From assembly GCA_937876985.1 (NCBI GenBank), contig CALEFT010000030.1, positions 1 through 15,157 on the forward strand: 15,157 nt of DNA, written 5' to 3'. The DNA comes from an uncultured Clostridia bacterium. Lineage in GTDB: Bacteria; Bacillota; Clostridia; Saccharofermentanales; Saccharofermentanaceae. A program made the position numbers and the translations under genes. How positions within the stretch are numbered: position 1 is the first letter of the stretch; every line of letters begins with the position of its first letter. The notes under the pieces are model-generated. The model had not been told where the DNA came from, ran no database searches, and worked only from the letters and a program-made list of their open reading frames with translations. Positions 1 to 6,100 of this stretch are shown here, one piece after another.

Positions 1-10
1 TTTCCATACT

Positions 11-54
11 AATAGAAATACCCACACTCATAAATGAGTATGGGTATTTCTATT
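11..54 (-). terminator. Long hairpin terminator downstream of tRNA-Ser
   Basis: A near-perfect inverted repeat lies immediately after the CCA end of the tRNA-Ser gene. Outer arms AATAGAAATACCCA and TGGGTATTTCTATT (14 bp) enclose one C/A mismatch and a further 5-bp stem ACTCA/TGAGT with a TAAA loop. The arm ends are T/A-rich rather than carrying a clean U-tract, so it may act in both directions. Its position directly 3' of a minus-strand tRNA supports a termination or 3'-processing role. Confidence 0.7.
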
Positions 55-146
55 GGCGGAGAAGGAGGGATTCGAACCCTCGAAACCGTTTTGCGGTTTA
101 CACGATTTCCAGTCGTGCGCCCTCGACCAGGCTAGGCGACTTCTCC
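54..146 (-). tRNA. tRNA-Ser (anticodon GGA)
   Basis: The reverse complement folds into a class II tRNA of 93 nt. The acceptor stem GGAGAAG pairs with CTTCTCC, followed by discriminator G and an encoded CCA (positions 56-54). The anticodon loop CTGGAAA sits between CACGA and TCGTG and gives anticodon GGA (Ser codons UCC/UCU). The long variable arm (AACCGCAAAACGGTT) typical of serine tRNAs and a T-arm GGTTCGAATCC are both present. Confidence 0.97.
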
Positions 147-175
147 AAAAATGTATTATTTAACTTTGCCAAAAG

Positions 176-204
176 ATTTTACTTGCTTTATGAGGAATTG
201 TCAA
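176..204 (-). promoter_or_regulatory. Promoter of tRNA-Ser
   Basis: On the minus strand TTGACA (204-199) and TAAAAT (181-176) are separated by exactly 17 nt. The predicted start, around 169, lies about 23 nt before the mature tRNA 5' end at 146. This is a near-consensus housekeeping promoter, as expected for a stable RNA gene. Confidence 0.8.
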
Positions 205-245
205 CATAAAAGTCTGTATAAAAGTCAGCATCATAGAAAATATTG

Positions 246-254
246 TGCTATAAT
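246..254 (+). promoter_or_regulatory. Extended -10 promoter for lipoprotein-azlCD operon
   Basis: TGCTATAAT at 246-254 is an extended -10 element (TGn plus a perfect TATAAT). No good -35 box lies 16-18 nt upstream, as is common for TGn promoters. Transcription would start near 261 and leave a leader of about 115 nt before the lipoprotein ATG. That leader contains a small GC hairpin, CGCGG-ATAA-CCGCG, near 300-313. A second TATAAT-like stretch at 274-279 is an alternative. Confidence 0.5.
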
Positions 255-375
255 CTCCCCATAAATAAGGAATTATAATTTATAAACTCTTATAAACGCG
301 CGGATAACCGCGTATGCAAACACATTCTAATATGTACAGCTAAGAGCTACTAGACTATTATTTTGGGGGTCATCG

Positions 376-1002
376 ATGACAAAATCTTCATATCACACTC
401 GTTTTATTGTTTCACCAACAAGTTTCCATAAGATGGCATCAGCGTTTATCGCTAGTGTTCTTTTGACTTTGATGGCATTTTGCTTTTCGGGTTGTAGCTT
501 CGGCGAGGATGAAGAAGAGGCTGCTATTGATGGGCTAACTTACAAGTCGGTTGTTATGGAGGTCAATGCTTTTCAAGAGGGGTATAGCCAAATGCTTGTT
601 GAGGCGCAAGAGCCTACTAGCGAGCACGATGTGAATATCATTAGTAGCGAGGGTTATTCGCCGCTTGGTGAGGCTGCCACGGTGCGTTTTGTGGATGCGA
701 CTTCTGCGGATGGTGCGGTGTACCGTTGTGCGACTTTTGAGTTTTTTGATGCGGAAGGTTCTACTGGCGTGCGTAATCTTATTGTTGAATATATGAGTCT
801 TGGCGAGGGGCGAATGTTTATTGCCGAGACGATTTTGCCGCGCGACGACGGAACGCCGGGCGTAGTGCATAAGTATTTTGTGAACAACAATACGCTTTAT
901 GAGATTGACGAGGAGGGCTTGCAGATAGTGGTGATTAGCGAGCCTGATACGCTTGATTTGTATCTTTCTTTCGAGGAGATAGAAGAGAATTATGGAGCGT
1001 AA
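376..1002 (+). CDS. Putative lipoprotein of unknown function
   Basis: This 208-residue protein has an N-terminal signal sequence. A hydrophobic stretch (about residues 20-37) is followed by the lipobox-like F-S-G-C, with Cys40 as the predicted lipidation site, so the mature part should sit on the outer face of the membrane. Directly after Cys40 comes an acidic linker (GEDEEEAA). The rest is soluble, acidic and beta-rich in appearance, and I recognise no family. The start at 376 has a GGGGG ribosome site (365-369). The unusually long n-region means Met20 (position 433) is an alternative that would give a more ordinary lipoprotein signal. The stop overlaps the azlC start by 11 nt, so it is co-transcribed and probably translationally coupled with the AzlCD exporter. 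A role as an accessory or sensor lipoprotein for that exporter is inference only. Confidence 0.85.
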   Translation: MTKSSYHTRFIVSPTSFHKMASAFIASVLLTLMAFCFSGCSFGEDEEEAAIDGLTYKSVVMEVNAFQEGYSQMLVEAQEPTSEHDVNIISSEGYSPLGEAATVRFVDATSADGAVYRCATFEFFDAEGSTGVRNLIVEYMSLGEGRMFIAETILPRDDGTPGVVHKYFVNNNTLYEIDEEGLQIVVISEPDTLDLYLSFEEIEENYGA

Positions 1003-1762
1003 AATTTCGGATTTTAAGCGCGGACTTGCGGCCGGATTTCCTATTGGACTTGGATATTTGTCGGTGTCTTTTACTTTTGGAATTATTGTAGTAAAGCTTG
1101 GTTTTGATTGGTGGATTGGAGTGCTGATTTCGCTTACAAATCTAACCTCTGCTGGTCAGCTAGCAGGCATCGAAGTTATCGGTATGTCAGGCACGGTCAT
1201 CGAGATGATTCTAACTCAGCTCGTAATTAACATTCGTTATAGCCTTATGTCTATCTCCCTTTCTCAAAAAGCAGACGAGTCCGTCACGACTCCCAAGAGA
1301 TTTCTGCTTGGCTTTGGCATCACGGACGAGATTTTTGCAGTCGCAATGAGCAGCGGCCCATCGTTTAGCGCGAATTATTTTGCCGGCCTCATGGTACTAC
1401 CAATTATTGGCTGGACTACTGGAACGCTTCTTGGCACTATCTCGGGCACGCTTCTTCCACAGGATGCGATCAACGCGCTATCTATCGCAATTTACGGCAT
1501 GTTCATCGCTATCATTGTGCCGCCGATGCGCCAGAACCGTAAAATTATCGTGGTAGTAAGCCTTGCCGCGTTTTTCTCGCTTGCTTTGCGCTATGTTCCA
1601 ATTCTGAACCTTTTCCCATCTCGCTACGCAACTATCACTAGCGCAATTTTGGCAGCAGCAGTGTCGGCTATTCTTTTCCCAGCTGATGACAGCGCGTCTA
1701 ATAACGACAGCGCGTCTGCTGATGACAGCGCGTCTGGCACTAAGGAGGCAGCAAATGGATAA
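992..1762 (+). CDS. azlC: AzlC family branched-chain amino acid exporter, large subunit
   Basis: AzlC, with AzlD, forms the AzlCD membrane exporter associated with branched-chain amino acids and analogues such as azaleucine. The 256-residue protein has the family's features: the N-terminal KRGLAAGFPIGLGYLSVSFTFG segment, a T-SAGQ motif in the first third (around residues 52-56), the NIRY segment around 80-83, and several hydrophobic helices up to about residue 231. The start at 992 has an AGGAG-type site inside the upstream lipoprotein gene and overlaps it by 11 nt. The last ~25 residues are odd: a hydrophilic tail built from three DSAS units, encoded by an 18-nt-period DNA repeat, beyond the last membrane helix. 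The azlD start lies 8 nt inside this gene's end. Confidence 0.93.
   Translation: MERKISDFKRGLAAGFPIGLGYLSVSFTFGIIVVKLGFDWWIGVLISLTNLTSAGQLAGIEVIGMSGTVIEMILTQLVINIRYSLMSISLSQKADESVTTPKRFLLGFGITDEIFAVAMSSGPSFSANYFAGLMVLPIIGWTTGTLLGTISGTLLPQDAINALSIAIYGMFIAIIVPPMRQNRKIIVVVSLAAFFSLALRYVPILNLFPSRYATITSAILAAAVSAILFPADDSASNNDSASADDSASGTKEAANG
1688..1735 (+). repeat. Three-copy tandem repeat, 18-nt period, in azlC tail
   Basis: GACAGCGCGTCT occurs at 1688-1699, 1706-1717 and 1724-1735, each copy 18 nt after the last. It encodes the D-S-A-S repeats in the cytoplasmic or periplasmic tail of AzlC. The period is a multiple of three, so changes in copy number would keep the reading frame and leave azlD (start 1755) intact. 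Confidence 0.9.
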
Positions 1763-2060
1763 AGACATTCTCCTCCTAATTATCACGATGGCGGTCACGA
1801 CTTATCTTCTACGCATGCTCCCTTTCCAGCTCATGCGCAAAAAACTCACAAATCGCTACCTCGTGGCCTTCTTCGACTTCATTCCATATGCGGTCCTCGC
1901 AAGCATGACTGTTCCAGCGGCATTTTTCGCGACAGGCTCCGTATTCACTGCAACCGCAGGCATTTTGGTCGCACTTTTCCTCGCATACAAGGGCAAGTCC
2001 TTGACAACAGTCGCTCTTTGCGCGTCCTTGGCTGTGTTCTTGGTGCAGCTTTTCGTGTGA
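1755..2060 (+). CDS. azlD: AzlD family branched-chain amino acid exporter, small subunit
   Basis: A 101-residue hydrophobic protein matching the small AzlD partner (family length about 100-110). It has roughly three to four membrane segments, with the conserved T-TYL-R--PF pattern near the N-terminus (residues 15-24) and FDFIPYAVLA in the middle. It pairs with AzlC to form the exporter. I chose the ATG at 1755 because an ideal AAGGAGG site lies at 1742-1748. The same frame stays open up to 1686, but those extra residues only read the azlC tandem repeat out of frame. The gene overlaps azlC by 8 nt, implying coupled translation. The final codons contain a copy of the dispersed GCTTTTCG word (2048-2055). 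Confidence 0.92.
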   Translation: MDKDILLLIITMAVTTYLLRMLPFQLMRKKLTNRYLVAFFDFIPYAVLASMTVPAAFFATGSVFTATAGILVALFLAYKGKSLTTVALCASLAVFLVQLFV

Positions 2061-2116
2061 GACTTGACTTAAGCCTTTGTCGAAAAGCACCCTCTCCAAA
2101 AAACTTTTGAGCCCGT

Positions 2117-2132
2117 CTTAAAGTTATTTAAG
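2117..2132. promoter_or_regulatory. Inverted repeat next to pckG -35 box
   Basis: CTTAAAGTTATTTAAG is a dyad of CTTAA and TTAAG with a 6-nt spacer, directly touching the -35 box at 2133. Its position fits an operator for a dimeric regulator of pckG. No regulator is recognised from the motif. Confidence 0.3.
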
Positions 2133-2161
2133 TTGTGTTGGGGCTTGTTTCGTGGTATGAT
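2133..2161 (+). promoter_or_regulatory. Promoter of pckG
   Basis: TTGTGT (2133-2138) and TATGAT (2156-2161) are separated by 17 nt, with a TG one base before the -10 (extended -10). A transcript starting near 2168 would have a short A/T-rich leader and an AAAGGAG ribosome site about 9 nt before the ATG at 2204. Confidence 0.7.
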
Positions 2162-2203
2162 TTATAAGGTTTATTATTAAAAACTATTAAAGGAGATTTC
2201 AAT

Positions 2204-4000
2204 ATGACAAACAACAAGAAATTACTTGCTTGGGTTGACGACATTGCTAAGCTCTGTAAGCCAGATTCCATTCGTTGGATCAATGGTTCTGAAGAAGAGA
2301 AGCAGGAACTCCTCGACCTCATGGAGAAGCAGGGTATGGCTACAAAGCTCAACCCAGAGAAGCGCCCAGGTTGCTACCTTTTCCGTTCAGATGCATCTGA
2401 CGTAGCACGTGTAGAGGGACGCACATACATCGCTTCCGTTTCCGAGGACGATGCAGGCCCAACAAACAACTGGATTGACCCAGTAGAACTTAAGAAGACA
2501 ATGACAGGACTTTACGATGGTTGCATGAAGGGTCGTACAATGTACGTTATCCCATTCTCCATGGGTCCTATCGGTTCCCCAATCTCCAAGATTGGTGTAG
2601 AGATCACAGACTCTGCATACGTAGTAGTTAACATGGACATCATGACACGTACAGGTGATGCAGTTCTCGCAGAGCTCGGCGATGAGGGTGAGTTCATCCC
2701 ATGTCTCCACTCTGTAGGTGCTCCACTTGAGGCTGGTCAGGCAGATTCTTCATGGCCATGTGCTCCAATCGAGGATAAGTACATTTCTCACTTCCCAGAG
2801 ACAAAGGAGATCTGGTCATACGGTTCTGGTTACGGTGGAAACGCTCTTCTCGGTAAGAAGTGCTTCGCTCTTAGAATCGCTTCCGTTCTCGCTCGTGAAG
2901 AGGGATGGCTTGCTGAGCACATGCTCATCTTGAAGCTCACAGATCCAAACGGCAACGTTAAGCACATTTGTGGTGCTTTCCCATCTGCTTGTGGTAAGAC
3001 AAACCTCGCTATGCTCGTTCCAACAATCCCAGGTTGGAAGGTAGAGACACTTGGTGACGATATCGCTTGGATGAAGTTCGCTGATGATGGACGTCTCCAC
3101 GCTATCAACCCAGAGGCTGGTTTCTTTGGTGTTGCTCCAGGAACATCCATGAAGTCCAACCCTAACGCTATGCTCAGCTGCGAGAAGAACACAATCTTCA
3201 CAAACTGCGCACTCACAGATGATGGTGACATTTGGTGGGAGGACATCGGATATGATGCTCCAGATCACTTGATCGATTGGACAGGTAAGGATTGGACACC
3301 AGCTTCCGAGTCTGTTGCTGCACACAAGAATGCACGTTTCACAGCTCCAGCTAAGCAGTGCCCAGTTATCGCTCCAGATTGGGAGGATCCAAACGGTGTT
3401 GCTGTTGACGCTATCCTCGTTGGTGGTCGTCGTAAGACAACAATTCCTCTCGTACACCAGAGCTTCGATTGGAACCACGGTATCTTCATGGGTTCCATCA
3501 TGGGTTCTGAGATTACAGCTGCTGTTATTTCTGATAAGGTTGGACAGGTTCGTCGTGACCCATTCGCAATGCTTCCATTCATCGGATACCACGTTTGCGA
3601 TTACCTACAGCACTGGCTCGACATCGGAACAATGACAGACGCAGACAAGCTTCCTAAGATTTTCTACGTTAACTGGTTCCGTAAGTCTGATGACGGCAAG
3701 TGGCTATGGCCAGGTTACGGTGACAACAGCCGTGTACTCAAGTGGGTATGTGAGCGTTGTGACGGTACAGGTGCTGCAGTTGAGACACCAATCGGTTACC
3801 TCCCAACAATCGAGGCTATCGACAGAACAGGTCTTGACGATGTAACAGATGAGGATATGAACATCCTCCTCACAGTTAACAAGGACGAGTGGCTCAACGA
3901 AGTAGAGTCCATCCGTGAGCACTACAAGAACTATGGTCCTAAGATGCCAGCTGAGCTCATTAACCAGCTCAACGCTCTTGAGGCACGTCTTAAGGCATAA
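2204..4000 (+). CDS. pckG: Phosphoenolpyruvate carboxykinase, GTP-dependent
   Basis: PckG interconverts oxaloacetate + GTP and PEP + CO2 + GDP in the cytoplasm, at the junction of glycolysis/gluconeogenesis and the C4-acid pool. At 598 residues it has the size of the GTP class (about 600; the ATP class is about 540). It carries FPSACGKTN at 259-267 (P-loop with the reactive Cys263), GDDIAWM at 284-290 (metal and phosphate site), NPEAGFFGVAPGT at 302-314, NARFTAPAKQCP at 376-387, and GGRRKTTIPLV followed by WNHG at 407-426. Codon use is extremely restricted (Thr almost only ACA, Lys AAG, Pro CCA, Leu CTC/CTT), unlike its neighbours, which indicates very high expression. It has its own promoter and terminator and so is a single-gene unit. 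In fermenters that use this route the enzyme often runs towards oxaloacetate; that direction is inference here. Confidence 0.98.
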   Translation: MTNNKKLLAWVDDIAKLCKPDSIRWINGSEEEKQELLDLMEKQGMATKLNPEKRPGCYLFRSDASDVARVEGRTYIASVSEDDAGPTNNWIDPVELKKTMTGLYDGCMKGRTMYVIPFSMGPIGSPISKIGVEITDSAYVVVNMDIMTRTGDAVLAELGDEGEFIPCLHSVGAPLEAGQADSSWPCAPIEDKYISHFPETKEIWSYGSGYGGNALLGKKCFALRIASVLAREEGWLAEHMLILKLTDPNGNVKHICGAFPSACGKTNLAMLVPTIPGWKVETLGDDIAWMKFADDGRLHAINPEAGFFGVAPGTSMKSNPNAMLSCEKNTIFTNCALTDDGDIWWEDIGYDAPDHLIDWTGKDWTPASESVAAHKNARFTAPAKQCPVIAPDWEDPNGVAVDAILVGGRRKTTIPLVHQSFDWNHGIFMGSIMGSEITAAVISDKVGQVRRDPFAMLPFIGYHVCDYLQHWLDIGTMTDADKLPKIFYVNWFRKSDDGKWLWPGYGDNSRVLKWVCERCDGTGAAVETPIGYLPTIEAIDRTGLDDVTDEDMNILLTVNKDEWLNEVESIREHYKNYGPKMPAELINQLNALEARLKA

Positions 4001-4046
4001 TTCTATTGCTAGTTAACTAATCGGTTTGTTATAGCAAATATAATGA

Positions 4047-4076
4047 GAGCCTCCGAAGCAATTCGGAGGCTTTTTT
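4047..4076 (+). terminator. Rho-independent terminator of pckG
   Basis: A perfect 9-bp stem GCCTCCGAA (4049-4057) / TTCGGAGGC (4062-4070) with a GCAA tetraloop is followed by six T residues. This is a textbook intrinsic terminator 50 nt after the pckG stop. Confidence 0.95.
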
Positions 4077-4118
4077 ATTGCTCTTCATGTATTTAATTTA
4101 TACACGAAGCGAGGCACT

Positions 4119-4142
4119 TCAAGTGCTATCAAGTGTTATAAT
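4119..4142 (+). promoter_or_regulatory. GNAT gene promoter with 10-bp tandem repeat
   Basis: A perfect TATAAT lies at 4137-4142, with no convincing -35. Directly overlapping and upstream are two adjacent 10-bp direct repeats, TCAAGTGCTA (4119-4128) and TCAAGTGTTA (4129-4138). The first is also part of an 11-bp palindrome, CACTTCAAGTG (4115-4125). One-turn spacing on the same DNA face suggests binding of a regulator, possibly an activator replacing the -35. Confidence 0.45.
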
Positions 4143-4213
4143 AAATAACAATTGTAGCGATAGTTGGAAAACTATTGCCAACAAACAAAACGGAAGAATA
4201 GAAGGATAACAAA

Positions 4214-4708
4214 ATGCAAATTCAAGTAAGACAATTCACAGCAAACGATATTGAAGATGCTATCAGCATCTGGAACGAGATTGTCCTAGAAGCGAACGCT
4301 TTTCCACAGGAAGAGTGCCTTGACAAAATAAGCGGAATCGAATTTTTCACGTCGCAGGATTATACTGGAATCGCATACGACGCAAATACTAACAAAATTG
4401 TCGGCCTATATATTCTTCATCCAAACAACATCGGCAGGTGCGGCCACATTTGTAACGCGAGCTACGCTGTCGCAAGCAACTGCCGCGGCATGCATATCGG
4501 GCAAGCCCTCGTTTGCGACTGTATGCATAAGGCGAAGGAGCTTGGCTATCGCGTGCTTCAGTTCAACGCAGTCGTCGCAACGAACGAGCCGGCACTCAAG
4601 CTCTACGAGAGACTTGGCTTTACAAAACTTGGCACTATCACAGGCGGCTTTCGCAAAAGCGACGGCTCATATGTAGACATTATCCCCCACTTTATTAGTC
4701 TCGTTTAA
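4214..4708 (+). CDS. GNAT family N-acetyltransferase
   Basis: A 164-residue GNAT-fold protein, the usual size for a single domain, predicted to move an acetyl group from acetyl-CoA to an unknown amine. The acetyl-CoA loop is at about residues 90-98 (CRGMHIGQA); His94 stands where glycine is usual in R-G-x-G-x-G/A. The preceding strand is HICNASYAV. The C-terminal GNAT signature is NEPALKLYERLGF (124-136), followed by a final strand ending in FISLV. The ATG at 4214 follows AGAAGGAT (4199-4206). The gene is single, lying between the pckG terminator and a convergent exchanger gene. The substrate cannot be told from the sequence. Confidence 0.88.
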   Translation: MQIQVRQFTANDIEDAISIWNEIVLEANAFPQEECLDKISGIEFFTSQDYTGIAYDANTNKIVGLYILHPNNIGRCGHICNASYAVASNCRGMHIGQALVCDCMHKAKELGYRVLQFNAVVATNEPALKLYERLGFTKLGTITGGFRKSDGSYVDIIPHFISLV

Positions 4709-4747
4709 GACTCTCCCCTAATCGAAAAGTGTAAACAAAATATAAAT

Positions 4748-4769
4748 TGCCCCACTATGTGGCATTTTT
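4748..4769 (+). terminator. Weak hairpin plus T-run after GNAT gene
   Basis: CCAC-TAT-GTGG (4752-4762) is a short stem followed by CATTTTT, about 45 nt after the GNAT stop. It could end the GNAT transcript, but the stem is only 4 bp with a weak extension. The stronger hairpin at 4874-4899 may be the real end. Confidence 0.3.
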
Positions 4770-4794
4770 GATGCTTATTTGTGGTGAAATTAGT

Positions 4795-4823
4795 TTGAAA
4801 AATTATGTCTCGCATATTATAAT
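4795..4823 (+). promoter_or_regulatory. Orphan consensus promoter in convergent intergenic region
   Basis: TTGAAA (4795-4800) and TATAAT (4818-4823) are separated by exactly 17 nt. No reading frame lies downstream before the terminator at 4874-4899. Directly after the -10, a dyad TGAAC-CTAGT-GTTCA (4829-4843) overlaps the expected start site. It could be an operator or the 5' stem of the RNA. Confidence 0.7.
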
Positions 4824-4829
4824 ATGAAT

Positions 4830-4904
4830 GAACCTAGTGTTCAGTTTTCTCATTTCATATATCTTCCTTTTGTAAAAGCCTCATTCCCGTGAGGCTTTTC
4901 TTTT
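4830..4904 (+). ncRNA. Candidate small RNA (~75 nt)
   Basis: This unit is bounded by a near-consensus promoter (start predicted near 4830) and a strong intrinsic terminator (stem 4874-4899 plus CTTTT). It contains no start codon with a ribosome site and no open frame. A short 5' hairpin (4829-4843), a U/C-rich unstructured middle (TTTTCTCATTTC, ATATCTTCCTTTTG) and a 3' terminator stem are the usual architecture of a trans-acting bacterial sRNA. It is not a family I recognise, and no expression evidence is available. Confidence 0.5.
4874..4904. terminator. Bidirectional terminator between convergent genes
   Basis: A perfect 10-bp stem AAAAGCCTCA (4874-4883) / TGAGGCTTTT (4890-4899) with a TTCCCG loop is followed by CTTTTG on the plus strand. 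The A-rich 5' arm gives a T-run on the minus strand, so it can end both the plus-strand transcript(s) and the exchanger gene on the minus strand. Confidence 0.88.
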
Positions 4905-4928
4905 GCCATAAATTTACCAAACAGCTAG

Positions 4929-5909
4929 TTATCTAAAGAACGCGAACACCACATATGCGACGTACATTAGAACCATTGTAATTCCTTCGGCGCGATTGAT
5001 TCGCTTGCCTGTAATTACGAATACTAGCGAGATTCCACTTACTACAAAGAGGATTAGCGCGTCTGTCAAAGAAGCGAAATTGATGCCGATTGGGTGAATT
5101 GCGGAAGACACGCTTAGGATGAGTAAAATGTTGAAGATATTAGATCCGATTACGTTTCCTACTGCTAGGCCTGTCTGCTTCTTAAGTGCAGCTACTATAG
5201 ATGTAACAAGCTCTGGAAGTGATGTTCCGACTGCAACGACAGTAAGGCCAATAAGAGTCTCTGACATTCCTAGGCCGGCGGCAATTCGCTTTGCGGCATA
5301 TACAACTGCCTGTCCACCACCAATTACTAGAGCTAGTCCAGCAACGATTAGAAGAGCACAAAGTGAGAGTTTTCTAGACTTGATGCTGTCGTCCTCTTCA
5401 GGATTCTTACGAGCGTCCATAATTAAGTAAACGATGTAAGCGATAAATACAAGGAGCATTCCGACTGCAATAGGTCTAGACAAATCTGCGACAACGGAAG
5501 ACATCTCGATACTAGTTAGACTTCCGAGATCATTTCTCCAAATACCAACGAAAGCTACAATTGCAATAAAGATTGCACAAACCATTGAGATTGGGAAATC
5601 TCTTCTAATAATGTCCTTGTCCGAAGTAAGTGGGCTAATGCAAGCACAAACACCGAGCACTACTAGCAAATTAAAAAGGTTCGAGCCAAGCACGTTACTT
5701 AACGCGATCTCGTTTGAGCCAGTAAGCGCCGCGGTTGTACTAACAGCAAGCTCTGGCGCACTAGTACCGAACGCAACAATTGTAAGTCCGATGATTAGTC
5801 CAGAAACCTTGTAATGCTTAGCAAGCGACGAGCTGCCGTCAACAAAAATGTCAGCTCCCTTGATAAGCGCTACAAATCCAACAATCAAAATGAGAATGTC
5901 TACTATCAT
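4929..5909 (-). CDS. CaCA family sodium/calcium (cation) exchanger, YrbG-like
   Basis: A 326-residue integral membrane antiporter of the Ca2+/cation antiporter (CaCA) superfamily. The two inverted alpha-repeats are clear: GTSAPE (48-53) with GSNLFN (75-80), and GTSLPE (228-233) with GSNIFN (255-260). These conserved acidic and asparagine motifs form the ion pathway. About ten hydrophobic segments and a charged central loop (RKNPEEDDSIKSRK, 167-180) match the family layout. The ATG at 5909 has a GGAGG site at 5919-5915. The frame stays open to 6032, but that extension reads through the riboswitch and is not protein. The gene sits behind a yybP-ykoY-type manganese leader, so Mn2+ is a likely substrate or inducer. 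Family homology alone would suggest Ca2+/Na+. Confidence 0.93.
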   Translation of the reverse strand: MIVDILILIVGFVALIKGADIFVDGSSSLAKHYKVSGLIIGLTIVAFGTSAPELAVSTTAALTGSNEIALSNVLGSNLFNLLVVLGVCACISPLTSDKDIIRRDFPISMVCAIFIAIVAFVGIWRNDLGSLTSIEMSSVVADLSRPIAVGMLLVFIAYIVYLIMDARKNPEEDDSIKSRKLSLCALLIVAGLALVIGGGQAVVYAAKRIAAGLGMSETLIGLTVVAVGTSLPELVTSIVAALKKQTGLAVGNVIGSNIFNILLILSVSSAIHPIGINFASLTDALILFVVSGISLVFVITGKRINRAEGITMVLMYVAYVVFAFFR

Positions 5910-5930
5910 AATTACCTCCGAATCTTTGCA

Positions 5931-5973
5931 ACAAAAAAGACTTCTGCTGCAATCAAAAATGCAGTAAAAGTCT
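5931..5973 (-). terminator. Regulatory terminator in the exchanger leader
   Basis: On the minus strand AGACTT (5973-5968) pairs with AAGTCT (5943-5938), and CTGCA with TGCAG inside it, leaving a 3-nt internal loop and an A/T-rich apical loop. A run of six T follows at 5937-5932. It lies between the promoter and the ribosome site of the exchanger gene. Its 5' arm is shared with the 3' conserved strand of the aptamer (GCGAGACTTTTACTGC). Aptamer folding and termination are therefore mutually exclusive, which fits an ON switch. Confidence 0.8.
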
Positions 5974-6093
5974 CGCTTCTTACAACATATCCCGAGGCAC
6001 CCAGAACGCTCTAAATCCGCGTAAACTGTCACCTGTACTGACGCTGATATGCTACACCCATCAAAATAACGAGCGCAAGCTACTCCCTAATAC
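5936..6093 (-). ncRNA. yybP-ykoY-type manganese riboswitch
   Basis: The minus-strand leader contains, in order, the blocks I associate with the yybP-ykoY class. These are GGGAGTAGC (6087-6079), GCGTCAGTAC near 6044-6035, and GCGAGACTTTTACTGC ending at 5961, the counterpart of the usual GCGAGACCUUUGCC. Additional complementary segments (GCATATC and GATATGTT) can close the long distal arm. The blocks flank a variable region, as in this class. Promoter (6129-6101), aptamer, terminator and RBS follow one another with correct spacing. In this family Mn2+ binding stabilises the aptamer and relieves termination. Recognition is by motif from memory, not by a covariance search. Confidence 0.8.
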
Positions 6094-6100
6094 GAGCGAA

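Noticed and set aside
2..13. TTCCATACTAAT repeated at 2-13 and 15041-15052
   Set aside because: The 12-nt match at both window ends has no extended flanking identity, so it is not evidence of an insertion or attachment site.
1686..1754. Upstream extension of the azlD frame
   Set aside because: It is an out-of-frame reading of the azlC tandem repeat. The start at 1755 has AAGGAGG at the right distance.
2816..3592. 258-residue open frame antisense to pckG
   Set aside because: It is a by-product of the extreme codon bias of pckG; it is Cys/Trp/Ser-rich with no ribosome site or known motif.
4829..4843. LexA-like box GAAC-N5-GTTC
   Set aside because: The Bacillota SOS box has a 4-nt spacer with outer C/G (CGAAC-N4-GTTCG). 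This dyad has 5 nt and lacks the flanks.
4890..4900. GGCTTTTC near the 4874-4904 terminator as another copy of the dispersed word
   Set aside because: It lacks the final G of GCTTTTCG and is explained by the terminator stem.
5910..6032. Upstream extension of the exchanger frame (41 Cys-rich residues)
   Set aside because: These codons read through the riboswitch and terminator. The ATG at 5909 has GGAGG and starts the first membrane helix.
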